From an uncultured Eubacteriales bacterium (GTDB taxonomy: Bacteria > Bacillota_A > Clostridia > Oscillospirales > Oscillospiraceae), in the NCBI GenBank assembly GCA_949747935.1, contig CATKHE010000220.1:1-7671 (forward strand): DNA of 7,671 nucleotides. Direction: 5' to 3'. This document shows, piece by piece, positions 1-5,594 of the stretch. Position numbers and translations under genes: made by a program. Position 1 is the stretch's first letter. Every line of letters begins with the position of its first letter. The notes beneath the pieces were generated by a model, which saw nothing but the letters and a program-made list of their open reading frames with translations, did no database searches and was not told the origin of the DNA.

Positions 1-445
1 CGTGGAGCTGGACATGACCTTCCAGAACATCATGTCGGTAGATGTCCCTCAGTACCAGTTCCGCACCAGCAGCCAGGACCCAGGCGAGGTCTACCCCTAT
101 GGCTTTGCCCAGACCAGCGGCGAGCTGGACGATGCGGTAGATGCCCTGTCCCGGGTACTGGGTGACATGCTCCGGCTGGCCGAGGTCGAAAAGACCTCTC
201 AGCTCCTGGCTGAGGAGATCGAGAAGACCCGCCGCCGAGTCAACGCTCTGGAGTACGTCAAGATCCCCGAGATGCAGGCCAACATCAAGTATATCACCAT
301 GAAGCTGGATGAGAACGAGCGCTCCAACACCATCCGGCTGATGAAGGTGAAGGACCTCATCTTGAAGGAGGCCATCCAGGAGAAGCGGGCGGAGACCGCC
401 CAGGCCATTGAGGCCTTCGGAGGAGAAGCGCCCCGGTCCGTTTAA
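1..445 (+). CDS. ntpD: V-type ATP synthase subunit D, 3' part
   Basis: This is the C-terminal two thirds of subunit D, the central-stalk rotor subunit that couples the catalytic A3B3 head to the membrane ring of V/A-type ATPases. About 147 codons are present, against a usual 200-225, so the N-terminal helix lies upstream of the window and the GTG at base 2 is probably internal. The recognisable family signature is the long C-terminal coiled-coil helix: TRRRVNALEYVKIPEM, then YITMKLDENER and RLMKVKDLI. The sequence between is rich in Glu, Lys and Arg, as expected for a coiled coil. TAA is at 443-445 and a terminator follows 10 bases later, so this is the last gene of its transcription unit, as subunit D often is. 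The protein acts at the cytoplasmic face of the membrane. The call is confident from the signature, although the gene is truncated by the window edge. Confidence 0.93.
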   Translation, partial: VELDMTFQNIMSVDVPQYQFRTSSQDPGEVYPYGFAQTSGELDDAVDALSRVLGDMLRLAEVEKTSQLLAEEIEKTRRRVNALEYVKIPEMQANIKYITMKLDENERSNTIRLMKVKDLILKEAIQEKRAETAQAIEAFGGEAPRSV

Positions 446-455
446 AACGCGCAAA

Positions 456-490
456 GGTACTGCCTGGGGGAACCGGGCAGTACCATTTTT
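456..490 (+). terminator. Rho-independent terminator of the V-ATPase operon
   Basis: GGTACTGCC (456-464) pairs perfectly with GGCAGTACC (476-484). The stem can extend inward by a T-G wobble and two G-C pairs, leaving a five-base loop. A run of five T follows at 486-490. It sits 10 bases after the subunit D stop codon. Confidence 0.85.
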
Positions 491-514
491 AATCAAGAAG
501 GAGAGGTGCGGTCA

Positions 515-1105
515 ATGAGTTTAGTCCAGGCTGTGATCTGCGACCAGTTCACACTGGTCTGCGGAGAGCAGAAACTGAACCTGAACAACGGCGGCGTGCT
601 GCATAATTTCAGAAAGGTCTTCAAACTGAACGACAATGTCATCATCGGGCTGTCGGGCTCCATGGACGACAACTACTACCTGTTTCAGGACTATCTGACC
701 ATCGACTTTGAGCTGCGGGGGGACTGCCCCGACAGCCTGGGAGAGGTCTTCGACAAGGTGATCGCCAGATACCGGGAGATGGAGGAACAGGGCGAGTGCG
801 ACGTGTTCAGCCTGGTCTGTGGTTGGAACGGCTTCGGCTTCGAGGGCAAAACGTTTTTCCTCAACGCCCAGTTCGGCGAAGACAACCGGATCACTGATAT
901 CAGGCCGGACCATGAGAAGGACGCCAAGGTGATCTCCTGCGGCGACGACCGGCACTACGACAATTTTGTCGCCGCTATATACCGGCACGGCGCCGATATC
1001 AACGGCGTGCAGAAGGCCTTCCGCGGGGTGCTGGCCCAGGGAATCATGTTCGACGACTTCATCGACAAAAACGCTCAGTTTGAGCTGATCCGAAAGCCAG
1101 AATAA
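515..1105 (+). CDS. Proteasome/HslV-like Ntn-hydrolase-fold protein, function unknown
   Basis: A 196-residue soluble protein with no signal peptide or membrane segment. ATG 515 is chosen because the AAGGAGAGG site (498-506) lies eight or more bases upstream; a GTG at 506 would overlap that site. Two stretches resemble HslV and proteasome beta subunits. Residues 13-48 (TLVCGEQK, then NFRKVFKLND and VIIGLSG) match the strand-loop-strand that carries Asp17 and Lys33. Residues 139-155 (VISCGDDRHY, then VAAI) match the region of HslV's GSGGxYAxAAA motif. Aligned without gaps, Ser2, Glu18 and Lys34 fall on HslV Thr1, Asp17 and Lys33. Met-Ser is a good methionine aminopeptidase substrate, so Ser could become the N-terminal nucleophile. 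I see no HslU or other ATPase next to it. The fold assignment is inference from pattern; peptidase activity is a hypothesis. The gene has its own terminator, and no promoter is visible in the 30 bases before it. Confidence 0.6.
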   Translation: MSLVQAVICDQFTLVCGEQKLNLNNGGVLHNFRKVFKLNDNVIIGLSGSMDDNYYLFQDYLTIDFELRGDCPDSLGEVFDKVIARYREMEEQGECDVFSLVCGWNGFGFEGKTFFLNAQFGEDNRITDIRPDHEKDAKVISCGDDRHYDNFVAAIYRHGADINGVQKAFRGVLAQGIMFDDFIDKNAQFELIRKPE

Positions 1106-1106
1106 G

Positions 1107-1142
1107 AAAAGGGGCGGTCCTTTCGGACCGCCCCCGCTTTTT
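1107..1142. terminator. Strong bidirectional terminator hairpin
   Basis: GGGGCGGTCC (1111-1120), loop TTTC, then GGACCGCCCC (1125-1134) form a perfect 10-bp GC-rich stem. On the plus strand TTTTT follows at 1138-1142. On the minus strand the four A at 1107-1110 read as TTTT. It therefore suits convergent transcription: the proteasome-like gene on the left and a minus-strand gene or remnant on the right. Confidence 0.9.
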
Positions 1143-1143
1143 G

Positions 1144-1262
1144 CTACAGCACAAGCATCAGATTGTTGTAGTGGAGCTCCCTTGCCTTTTTCTGGACAGA
1201 AAAGCCAGTCGATAATGGTCAAAACTCCGCAGCAGACTAAAGACAGCGAGATGTATTGGCAC
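1144..1262 (-). pseudogene. Possible remnant of a TM2-domain membrane protein gene
   Basis: Read on the minus strand, one frame gives a hydrophobic stretch LSLVCCGVLTIIDW, and a neighbouring frame continues as VQKKARELHYNNLMLVL before a TAG stop at 1144-1146. Together they resemble the end of a TM2-domain protein, where a membrane helix finishes in an (I/L)DW or IDL motif and is followed by a basic, asparagine-rich tail. A one- or two-base indel near 1200-1215 would be needed to join them. The stop lies just inside a hairpin that can terminate minus-strand transcripts, which fits a real gene end. No N-terminal part is visible; the transposase remnant lies immediately beyond. This is a tentative reading from a short match. 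Confidence 0.3.
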
Positions 1263-1342
1263 AAATTGGCGCTGTTTTGCTGAACATTGATTTTTATAGC
1301 AAGCCCTCCTCTAAGTACAATATTAATACTATTTCTTAGATA

Positions 1343-1363
1343 GTGCCTACATGAATTAGGCAC
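1343..1363. repeat. 7-bp inverted repeat at the transposase 3' end
   Basis: GTGCCTA (1343-1349) and TAGGCAC (1357-1363) are perfect inverted copies separated by seven bases. The right arm overlaps the transposase stop codon (1356-1358). It may be a small hairpin ending the insertion-sequence transcript. No T run follows on the minus strand. Confidence 0.4.
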
Positions 1364-2078
1364 GAATGACAACCCAAATGGCAATACAACGAATTTGTAC
1401 CGCAGCAAAAAAAGCATCTGAAGTTTTTGCGTAACGAGTGGAAATGCCCCATTTCAAAACAAGAAAACAGTTCTCTACCAAATGACGCAGCTTATAGAGG
1501 TATTCGTCGTATTCACGTTGTTTCTTTCGGTTCTTTTTGGGAGGAATCACGGCCTGCATCCCTGCCGAAGCCGCATAGGCCAAGATGTCATTTGTGTCAT
1601 AGCCCCAGTCCGCCAGCAGAACTTCCGCGGAAATACCCTCAATCAGGTGGACAGCTTCTTTACAGTCTGCTCTGGTACCTTCTGTAATAAAGCTTCTGAT
1701 TGGCATACCATTCGCATCCACGGCCAAATGTATTTGGGTGTTGAGCCCCCTTTTATTCTGGACATATCCTGGTTGCCACCCTTTGCTCCTTCCTCATGAG
1801 GATGTACTTTGATATGACTTGCGTCGATCATGAACCATTCATAACCCAGCTCATCTATCAGAATTTCCAGCAGCTTTTCCCAAATCCCTTTTCTCCGCCA
1901 CCGGATGAACCTCTGATGGAGTTCCCCATTTCCCATAATCTGAAGATAAATCTCGCCAAGGCACCCCAGTTCGCAGCACCCAAAACACCGCATTGATAAA
2001 ACGCCGGTTATCCTGATCAACTCCGCCACATTGCCCCGTAATATCGCCTATAATACTGTATAAAGAACGCTGGCGCAA
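1356..2078 (-). pseudogene. IS5-family (IS427-like) transposase, frameshifted
   Basis: Three minus-strand reading frames together spell one DDE transposase. 2078 to about 1920 gives [19 protein letters not shown] and YGKWGTP. About 1920 to 1750 gives [16 protein letters not shown] and MIDASHIKVHPH, the latter with the first catalytic Asp. 1750 to 1356 gives LNTQIHLAVDANGMPIRSF, LLADWGYDTN (second Asp) and the Y-x2-R-x3-E motif YKLRHLVE (third acid). The shift near 1915-1921 needs about two missing bases after GKWGTP and looks like inactivating damage. The shift at 1746-1754 is in a run of A4 G5 and restores the usual KGGLNT motif by a -1 step; relatives in this group often use programmed frameshifting, so that one may be natural. 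ADRGYD has become ADWGYD, and two residues are missing near LKWGIST. The TTG at 2078 is not a convincing start. Confidence 0.85.
1746..1754 (-). other. A4G5 slippery run between the transposase frames
   Basis: On the minus strand the bases read AAAAGGGGGC. The upstream frame reads ATA AAA GGG GGC. A -1 step on the G run gives AAA GGG GGG CTC, i.e. Lys-Gly-Gly-Leu, the motif expected here. This could be programmed frameshifting or loss of one G from a run of six. Confidence 0.5.
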
Positions 2079-2087
2079 TCACAAATC

Positions 2088-2116
2088 TTGCGTCAGGGCC
2101 CAGGTTCCGGTATAAT
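2088..2116 (+). promoter_or_regulatory. Sigma-A-type promoter of tag
   Basis: A perfect -10 box TATAAT (2111-2116) lies 17 bases after TTGCGT (2088-2093), a partial -35 box. Transcription would start near 2122, giving a leader of about 20 bases that holds little more than the ribosome site. Confidence 0.75.
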
Positions 2117-2125
2117 GACCTCAAA

Positions 2126-2132
2126 AAGGAGG
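2126..2132 (+). promoter_or_regulatory. Ribosome binding site deciding the tag start
   Basis: AAGGAGG is only two bases from the ATG at 2135 but eight bases from the in-frame ATG at 2141. The second ATG is therefore the better start. Confidence 0.75.
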
Positions 2133-2140
2133 AGATGTCA

Positions 2141-2695
2141 ATGGAACTCAAACGCTGCTGCTGGGCCGATCCCAGCTTAGATCTGTACACCGCCTATCAC
2201 GATCAGGAATGGGGAAGGCCGGAACATAATGACAGGAAGCTGTTTGAGATGCTGATCCTGGAAGGCTTTCAGGCCGGCCTGTCCTGGATCACCATTTTGA
2301 AAAAGCGGGAAGCGTTCCGCAAGGTCTTTGATGACTTTGATCCCAGTGTTGTGGCTGGCTACGGCCCCGAAAAACTAGAGGCTCTGATGTCCGACCCCGG
2401 CATTGTGCGAAACCGGCGCAAGATTGAGGCTTCTGTCACTAACGCCTCGGTTTTCCTTGAAATACAAAAGGAATTTGGCTCCTTTGACCGCTACCTCTGG
2501 GACTTCACCCAGGGACAGATCATCCTGAATACAGATGATGTGGTTCGCGCCAGCTCTAATTTATCAGACCGTATCTCAGCGGACTTGAAGCGCCGGGGGA
2601 TGAAGTTTGTGGGTACTGTCATTATCTATTCTTTTTTGCAGGCGGTGGGTGTGGTCAACGACCATGAGATGGACTGCTGGCGCTATCCACATTAA
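2141..2695 (+). CDS. tag: DNA-3-methyladenine glycosylase I
   Basis: A 184-residue base-excision-repair enzyme of the helix-hairpin-helix superfamily that removes 3-methyladenine from alkylated DNA in the cytoplasm. The protein matches E. coli Tag from end to end. The residues known there as zinc ligands are all present: Cys6 (E. coli Cys4), His20 (His17), His175 and Cys179, the last two in VNDHEMDC. The base-pocket residues are also present: Tyr16, Tyr19, Glu41 in LEGFQAGLSWIT and Trp49. YHDQEWG, KKRGMKFVG-type (here KRRGMKFVGT) and YSFLQAVG are family signatures. The length is normal and no damage is seen. It is monocistronic as far as can be seen, with its own promoter just beyond the transposase remnant and no co-directional partner close by. 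No Ada-type operator is recognised. Very confident. Confidence 0.97.
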   Translation: MELKRCCWADPSLDLYTAYHDQEWGRPEHNDRKLFEMLILEGFQAGLSWITILKKREAFRKVFDDFDPSVVAGYGPEKLEALMSDPGIVRNRRKIEASVTNASVFLEIQKEFGSFDRYLWDFTQGQIILNTDDVVRASSNLSDRISADLKRRGMKFVGTVIIYSFLQAVGVVNDHEMDCWRYPH

Positions 2696-2940
2696 ACGCC
2701 GCACCTATAAATCTGCGGTTCAGGTCGATTATAGTGAGAGAGTGGCGGGAGGAGATGATATAGTTGATAGCGTTCACAGGAGCGGTGAAGCTACCGTCAG
2801 GATTACAGCCAAAGTCAGCACTTGCTCGACTGTGTCGTATCGAAGACAGTGGGAGCGGTAAGAGGTCTGAAATTGCACTGTGTGATTAACTAAAAACTAT
2901 GGTTTAAAAATGTCTATTCCGCCAAAAATTTATAAAACTA
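2696..2940. other. Intergenic stretch with no recognised gene
   Basis: Between tag and the regulator promoter I see no supported gene. CCGCA (2699-2703) and TGCGG (2714-2718) can form a weak five-pair hairpin just after tag, but no T run follows. An AGGAG-like site near 2750 is followed by ATG ATA TAG, a two-codon dead end. The frame running through 2755-2861 gives DIVDSVHRSGEATVRITAKV, which looks protein-like but has no start and matches nothing I can name; it could be a gene scar. Confidence 0.4.
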
Positions 2941-2968
2941 TTGACAAAAGACGAAAAAATGTTACACC
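2941..2968 (+). promoter_or_regulatory. Promoter of the FadR-type regulator gene
   Basis: A perfect -35 box TTGACA (2941-2946) is followed after 16 bases by TACACC (2963-2968), a poor -10 preceded by TG at 2960-2961, which gives an extended -10 form. The weak -10 fits a promoter that is tightly or self-regulated. Confidence 0.55.
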
Positions 2969-2971
2969 GCT

Positions 2972-2984
2972 AAACGTAGGATGT
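2972..2984. promoter_or_regulatory. Operator-like half site upstream of the regulator
   Basis: AAACGTAGGATGT lies between the promoter and the regulator's ribosome site. It matches AAACATAGGACGT at 3628-3640, just after the same gene, at 11 of 13 positions. A site immediately downstream of the -10 is well placed for autorepression. The link to this regulator is inference. Confidence 0.35.
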
Positions 2985-3006
2985 TTCGACAGAGGGAGAT
3001 AGGGTT

Positions 3007-3567
3007 ATGTACTCATTTCAGGAGTCCGTCCGGCCGATGGAGCCAGCCAGCAGCAGTTCCGTGGTTGATAATATACTACGGGAGATTCGAAACGCAATTT
3101 CTGCAGGGCGCTTTCACAGTGGAGACCGCTTGCCCAGTGAATTTGAACTGATGAAAGAACTAAATGTCAGTCGCAATTCCCTGCGTGAAGATGTGCTTTA
3201 CCTTGCCATCCGTAAGAGCACTCAAGAGGATATTCAGACATTACAGGAGTATATCAACCGGATGCGCCAGCGTTTTAACGATGGCGAGGTCAGTGCGGTG
3301 GCCCGGTTGGACTATCAGTTTCACCAATATTTGGCCCACTGTACCCGGAACCGCTTTCTGAAGCGGATGGTTCTAGGGGTATACGACCTATTTGAACGAT
3401 CCATCGAACAGAATATACGGACCGAGGAGGGCTTTGCTTCCGCCGACCAGCACCATCAGGAGATGGTGGACTGCATACTTCAACGGGACACGGGTCGGGT
3501 GGAGGATGTTATCGCCCGGAGCCTCTCATCCTGGCGGAAAGACATCAAGTCTAAGATGGGAGGGTAA
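3007..3567 (+). CDS. FadR/GntR-family regulator with internal deletion
   Basis: A 186-residue one-domain-and-a-half relic of a FadR-subfamily repressor, usually about 235-250 residues. Residues 19-61 are a GntR helix-turn-helix (ending SEFELMKELNVSRNSLRE, with the recognition helix intact). The text then jumps directly to VLYLAIRKSTQEDIQTLQ, which belongs to the ligand-binding FCD domain after its first helices. The winged part (normally ...G(V/L)L..RRG.GTFV), the linker and the start of FCD, about 60-75 residues, are missing without loss of frame. Of the FCD metal ligands, Asp102 and His106 (LDYQFHQYL) and His149/His150 are present; the usual final His near residues 172-177 is replaced by SLSSW. 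ATG 3007 follows GGGAG (2994-2998) with good spacing. It probably controlled the genes downstream. Without a wing, DNA binding is likely impaired. Family call confident; function of this copy doubtful. Confidence 0.85.
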   Translation: MYSFQESVRPMEPASSSSVVDNILREIRNAISAGRFHSGDRLPSEFELMKELNVSRNSLREDVLYLAIRKSTQEDIQTLQEYINRMRQRFNDGEVSAVARLDYQFHQYLAHCTRNRFLKRMVLGVYDLFERSIEQNIRTEEGFASADQHHQEMVDCILQRDTGRVEDVIARSLSSWRKDIKSKMGG

Positions 3568-3620
3568 ATCCCCGACTATTCTCTTGCGATTCTGGTGCAA
3601 GTCAAGAAAACCCTGTATGC

Positions 3621-3644
3621 CGTCCTTAAACATAGGACGTCCTA
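3621..3644. promoter_or_regulatory. Cluster of operator-like half sites
   Basis: TAGGACGTCCTA (3633-3644) is a perfect 12-bp palindrome. A further CGTCCT at 3621-3626 makes a second inverted pair with AGGACG (3634-3639), so three half sites overlap here. The same core appears upstream of the regulator gene at 2972-2984. Placement between the regulator and the catabolic genes suits an operator for the FadR-type protein; this is inferred. Confidence 0.45.
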
Positions 3645-3656
3645 CCGATAAATGTC

Positions 3657-3680
3657 TTTTAATATGGAAACATATTAAAA
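3657..3680. repeat. Perfect AT-rich 10-bp inverted repeat, GAAA loop
   Basis: TTTTAATATG (3657-3666) and CATATTAAAA (3671-3680) are exact inverted copies around GAAA. The stem has only one G-C pair and no T run after it, so it is a poor terminator. It may be an operator or an mRNA hairpin ahead of the catabolic genes. Confidence 0.6.
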
Positions 3681-3722
3681 AATCAGGAAGATATGAATCA
3701 TGAAACCGGAACGGAGCATAAC

Positions 3723-3934
3723 ATGAAAAAATCTATTCTGCGCCCTGTTTCTCTTCCATTATGCCCGCCGGGAAGGCGCGCGCTTCGATTTTATCCATCC
3801 AAAAAAGATTGGTCCTCTGCTGAAAAACAAAGAATTTCGGGTTGCCGTTGTGGTGACAGATATTCTGTCCATATATGTATTCATTCTGATGCCTCTGTGC
3901 CGGTCCCGACTGGACATTTTCCATCGTTTTCAGG
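3723..3934 (+). pseudogene. Unrecognised gene fragment with a hydrophobic segment
   Basis: ATG 3723 follows a GGAG site (3713-3716) at six bases and begins MKKSILR, but this frame soon loses protein character. The adjacent frame, open from about 3727 to 3984, reads ALFLFHYARREGARFDF, then KKIGPLLKNKEFRVAVVV and DILSIYVFILMPL, which looks like a basic loop leading into a membrane helix. It has a stop just upstream (TGA 3724-3726), so a small indel after the start would be required. At about 3930 the text changes abruptly to the middle of a racemase gene in a different frame. I read it as the remains of a membrane protein, perhaps a transporter, whose other parts were deleted. I cannot name the family. 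Confidence 0.4.
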
Positions 3935-4267
3935 GTCTACAATATCATGGACGACAGCCTGCTCAGCAACACCCGGAGGTATCATGACATGACTCCCGCC
4001 ATCGCCTCCCGAATGTTGAACTGCGCCAAAGCCGCAGAGGCTTCTGGAGCCGACGGTATTTTAGTCACCTGTACTTCGGTGCACCAAGCCACCAAGCTCA
4101 TCCGCCCTCTACTGAGTATTCCCATTCTGAACATTGAGGAGCCTGTGGAGGAGCAGGCCGTGGCCACCGGGAAGCGGATCGGCGTTCTGGCCACTCTGCC
4201 CACCAGTCCCGCCGCCATCTCCAGAGTTATTCTGGAAAAGGCCCAAGATCAGGACAAAGCGGTGGAG
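3932..4267 (+). pseudogene. Asp/Glu/hydantoin racemase-family fragment
   Basis: From VYNIMDDSL (3935) to about 4267 the protein matches the middle of Asp/Glu racemase-superfamily enzymes: GADGILVTCTSVHQA with the first catalytic Cys (Cys42 counted from ATG 3947), then IPILNIEEPVEEQAV and GKRIGVLATLPTSP. About 30 residues are missing before it, and about 85-100 after it, including the region that normally holds the second catalytic Cys. Such an enzyme would racemise or isomerise an amino acid or related acid in the cytoplasm. ATG 3947 has no ribosome site at proper spacing and is an internal Met of the ancestral gene. The frame runs on into transketolase text, so the product of this frame would be a chimera ending at 4621. 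Family call good, exact substrate unknown, function lost. Confidence 0.75.
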
Positions 4268-4827
4268 CTGGCCACCCTGCGCAGGGAGGGTTCCATTCTC
4301 CAGGGACATCCGGATATGAAACGCTGCCCCGGCATCGACATCTCCACCGGCTCTCTTGGTCAGGGACTGAGTGCGGCCGTGGGCATGGCTCTGTGCGGCA
4401 AGGGGGACGAAAAATACTATCGGGCCTTCTGTCTGGTGGGCGATGGCGAGAGCAACGAGGGACAAATATGGGAGGCTCTTGAAACCGCTTTCAAGTACCG
4501 GCTGGACAATCTGGTGATCCTGCTGGACCAGAACGGCCTGCAAAACGACGGGGCCTGCCGGGATGTCATGCCCGGAGGTGACCTGTCCGCTAAATTCCGT
4601 GCCTTCGGCTGTGAGGTCTGAGAAATCAACGGTCATAATATGGAAGAGATTTTGGACACATTGGCGGCGGTCCGGGCAGACCAAAGCGGTAGCCTAAGTG
4701 TACCGTGGTCCGCACGGTCAAGGGAAAGGAGATCTCCTTTATGGAAAATGTGGTCCAGTGGCACGGCATGGCTCCCGACGACGCCCAGTACGACCAAGCT
4801 ATGCGGGATATTGAAGAGGGATTTTAA
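4262..4827 (+). pseudogene. Transketolase N-terminal subunit, truncated and broken
   Basis: This is the back two thirds of the N-terminal half of a split, two-subunit transketolase, a thiamine-diphosphate enzyme moving two-carbon ketol groups. ELATLRREGSILQGHPDMK, STGSLGQGLSAAVGMAL and the diphosphate-binding GDG motif followed by DQNGLQNDG are all clear. Missing is the first third, with the SGHPGG and SKGHA motifs, replaced by racemase text fused in frame at 4260-4270. Two further lesions follow. A TGA at 4619-4621 interrupts EV-EINGH, and a one-base loss near 4691 shifts the frame: adding one A to GGTAGCC restores SGKPKCTVVRTVKGKE. The true end, QWHGMAPDD to DIEEGF, stops with TAA at 4825-4827, overlapping the next gene's ATG as in intact operons. 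Clearly non-functional. Confidence 0.88.
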
Positions 4828-5590
4828 TGGTGCAGGTCAAAGAAACCAGCCGCCCTACCCGGGACGCCTATGGGGATGAGATCCTGGCCTTGGGACAGGT
4901 AGAATCTTCGTGGTAGACTGTGATATCGGGAAGTCCTGCAAAACGGTTCCATTCAGCAGGGAATTGCCGGAGCAGCATGTAAATGTTGGCATTGCGGAAC
5001 AGAATGCCTGCGGCGTGGCCGCAGGTCTGGCTGCCTGCGGCAAGATTCCCTTCGTCACTACCTACGCCGTTTTTGGCAGTATTCGTATGTCTGAACAGAT
5101 CCGTCAGGAGGTCTGCTACCCCAGGCTGAACGTGAAGATTGCCTGTTCCCACGGAGGCCTTACCCCTGCCAACGACGGTGCCAGCCACCAGGGCATCGAG
5201 GATATGGGAATTCTCCGTTCCATTCCCAATATGACTGTAATCATGGGCTGCGACTATAATGCCACCCGAAAGCTGGTGCGGGAGGCGGCCCAATATGAAG
5301 GGCCGGTCTACCTGCGCTTTACCCGGGATGAGGTCCCGGATATTTATGATGAGGACGAGGAATTTACGATCGGCAGGGCCAAGACTCTGCGGGAGGGCAG
5401 GGTCTTGGCCCTCATTGCCACCGGTGAAATCATGTCGCTGGCTCTGGCTGCCGCTGAGCTGGGTCAGGGCAAAGTCCGTCGGGTCGGGATTCCGGATTGT
5501 TTCGGCGAGTCCGCCCCTCATCAGCGTCTGCTTGCCAAGAATGGAATTACAGTAGATATCATTGTAGACAAATGCAAGAAAATCATATAA
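4827..5590 (+). pseudogene. Transketolase C-terminal subunit, frameshift and deletion
   Basis: The partner subunit of the split transketolase, carrying the pyrimidine-binding half of the cofactor site. ATG 4827 overlaps the previous stop (TAATG), a classic translational coupling. The first 20 or so codons read TRDAYGDEILALGQ, then a loss of several bases at about 4895-4905 throws the frame to a TAG at 4914-4916. From 4910 the correct frame resumes as VVDCDIGKSCKT and holds GIAEQN (catalytic Glu), AAGLAACGKIPFVTTYAVF, NDGASHQGIEDMGILRSIP and YLRFTRDEVPDI. Near 5462-5477, AAELGQGK jumps straight to VRRVGIPDCFGES. About 50-55 residues, normally including the VEEH...GGLG region, are gone, with frame kept. 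The usual length is about 305-315 residues. Identity sure; activity very unlikely. Confidence 0.88.
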
Positions 5591-5594
5591 ACTG

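Larger units (their letters stand above)
1300..2087 (-). mobile_element. Decayed IS5-type insertion sequence, ends not resolved
   Basis: The extent is set by the transposase remnant plus short flanks. I compared the outer sequence on both sides (1255-1345 and 2079-2105) and found no convincing terminal inverted repeats or target duplication, so the limits are approximate. The right side stops at or before the tag promoter at 2088. Confidence 0.5.

Noticed and set aside
521..1417. A 298-codon minus-strand open frame across the proteasome-like gene.
   Set aside because: Most of it is antisense to a well-supported plus-strand gene with a good ribosome site and terminator. Its composition (runs of Val, Ala, Asp, Gln) is typical of an antisense shadow, and it would cross the bidirectional terminator. 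Only the 1144-1262 part may hold a separate remnant.
1250..2105. Terminal inverted repeats of the insertion sequence.
   Set aside because: TTGGCGC near 1266 and ATTGCGCC read from about 2079 look alike, but the match breaks after a few bases and the spacing to the ends is inconsistent.
2135..2140. ATG 2135 as the tag start.
   Set aside because: It is only two bases from the AAGGAGG site. ATG 2141 has eight-base spacing and gives the length and residue numbering of E. coli Tag at the C-terminal metal ligands.
4109..4684. A 191-codon minus-strand open frame.
   Set aside because: It is antisense to clear racemase and transketolase motifs and shows no recognisable protein family.
4868..5521. 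A 217-codon minus-strand open frame.
   Set aside because: It is antisense to the transketolase C-terminal subunit, whose GIAEQN and GASHQ motifs are unambiguous.
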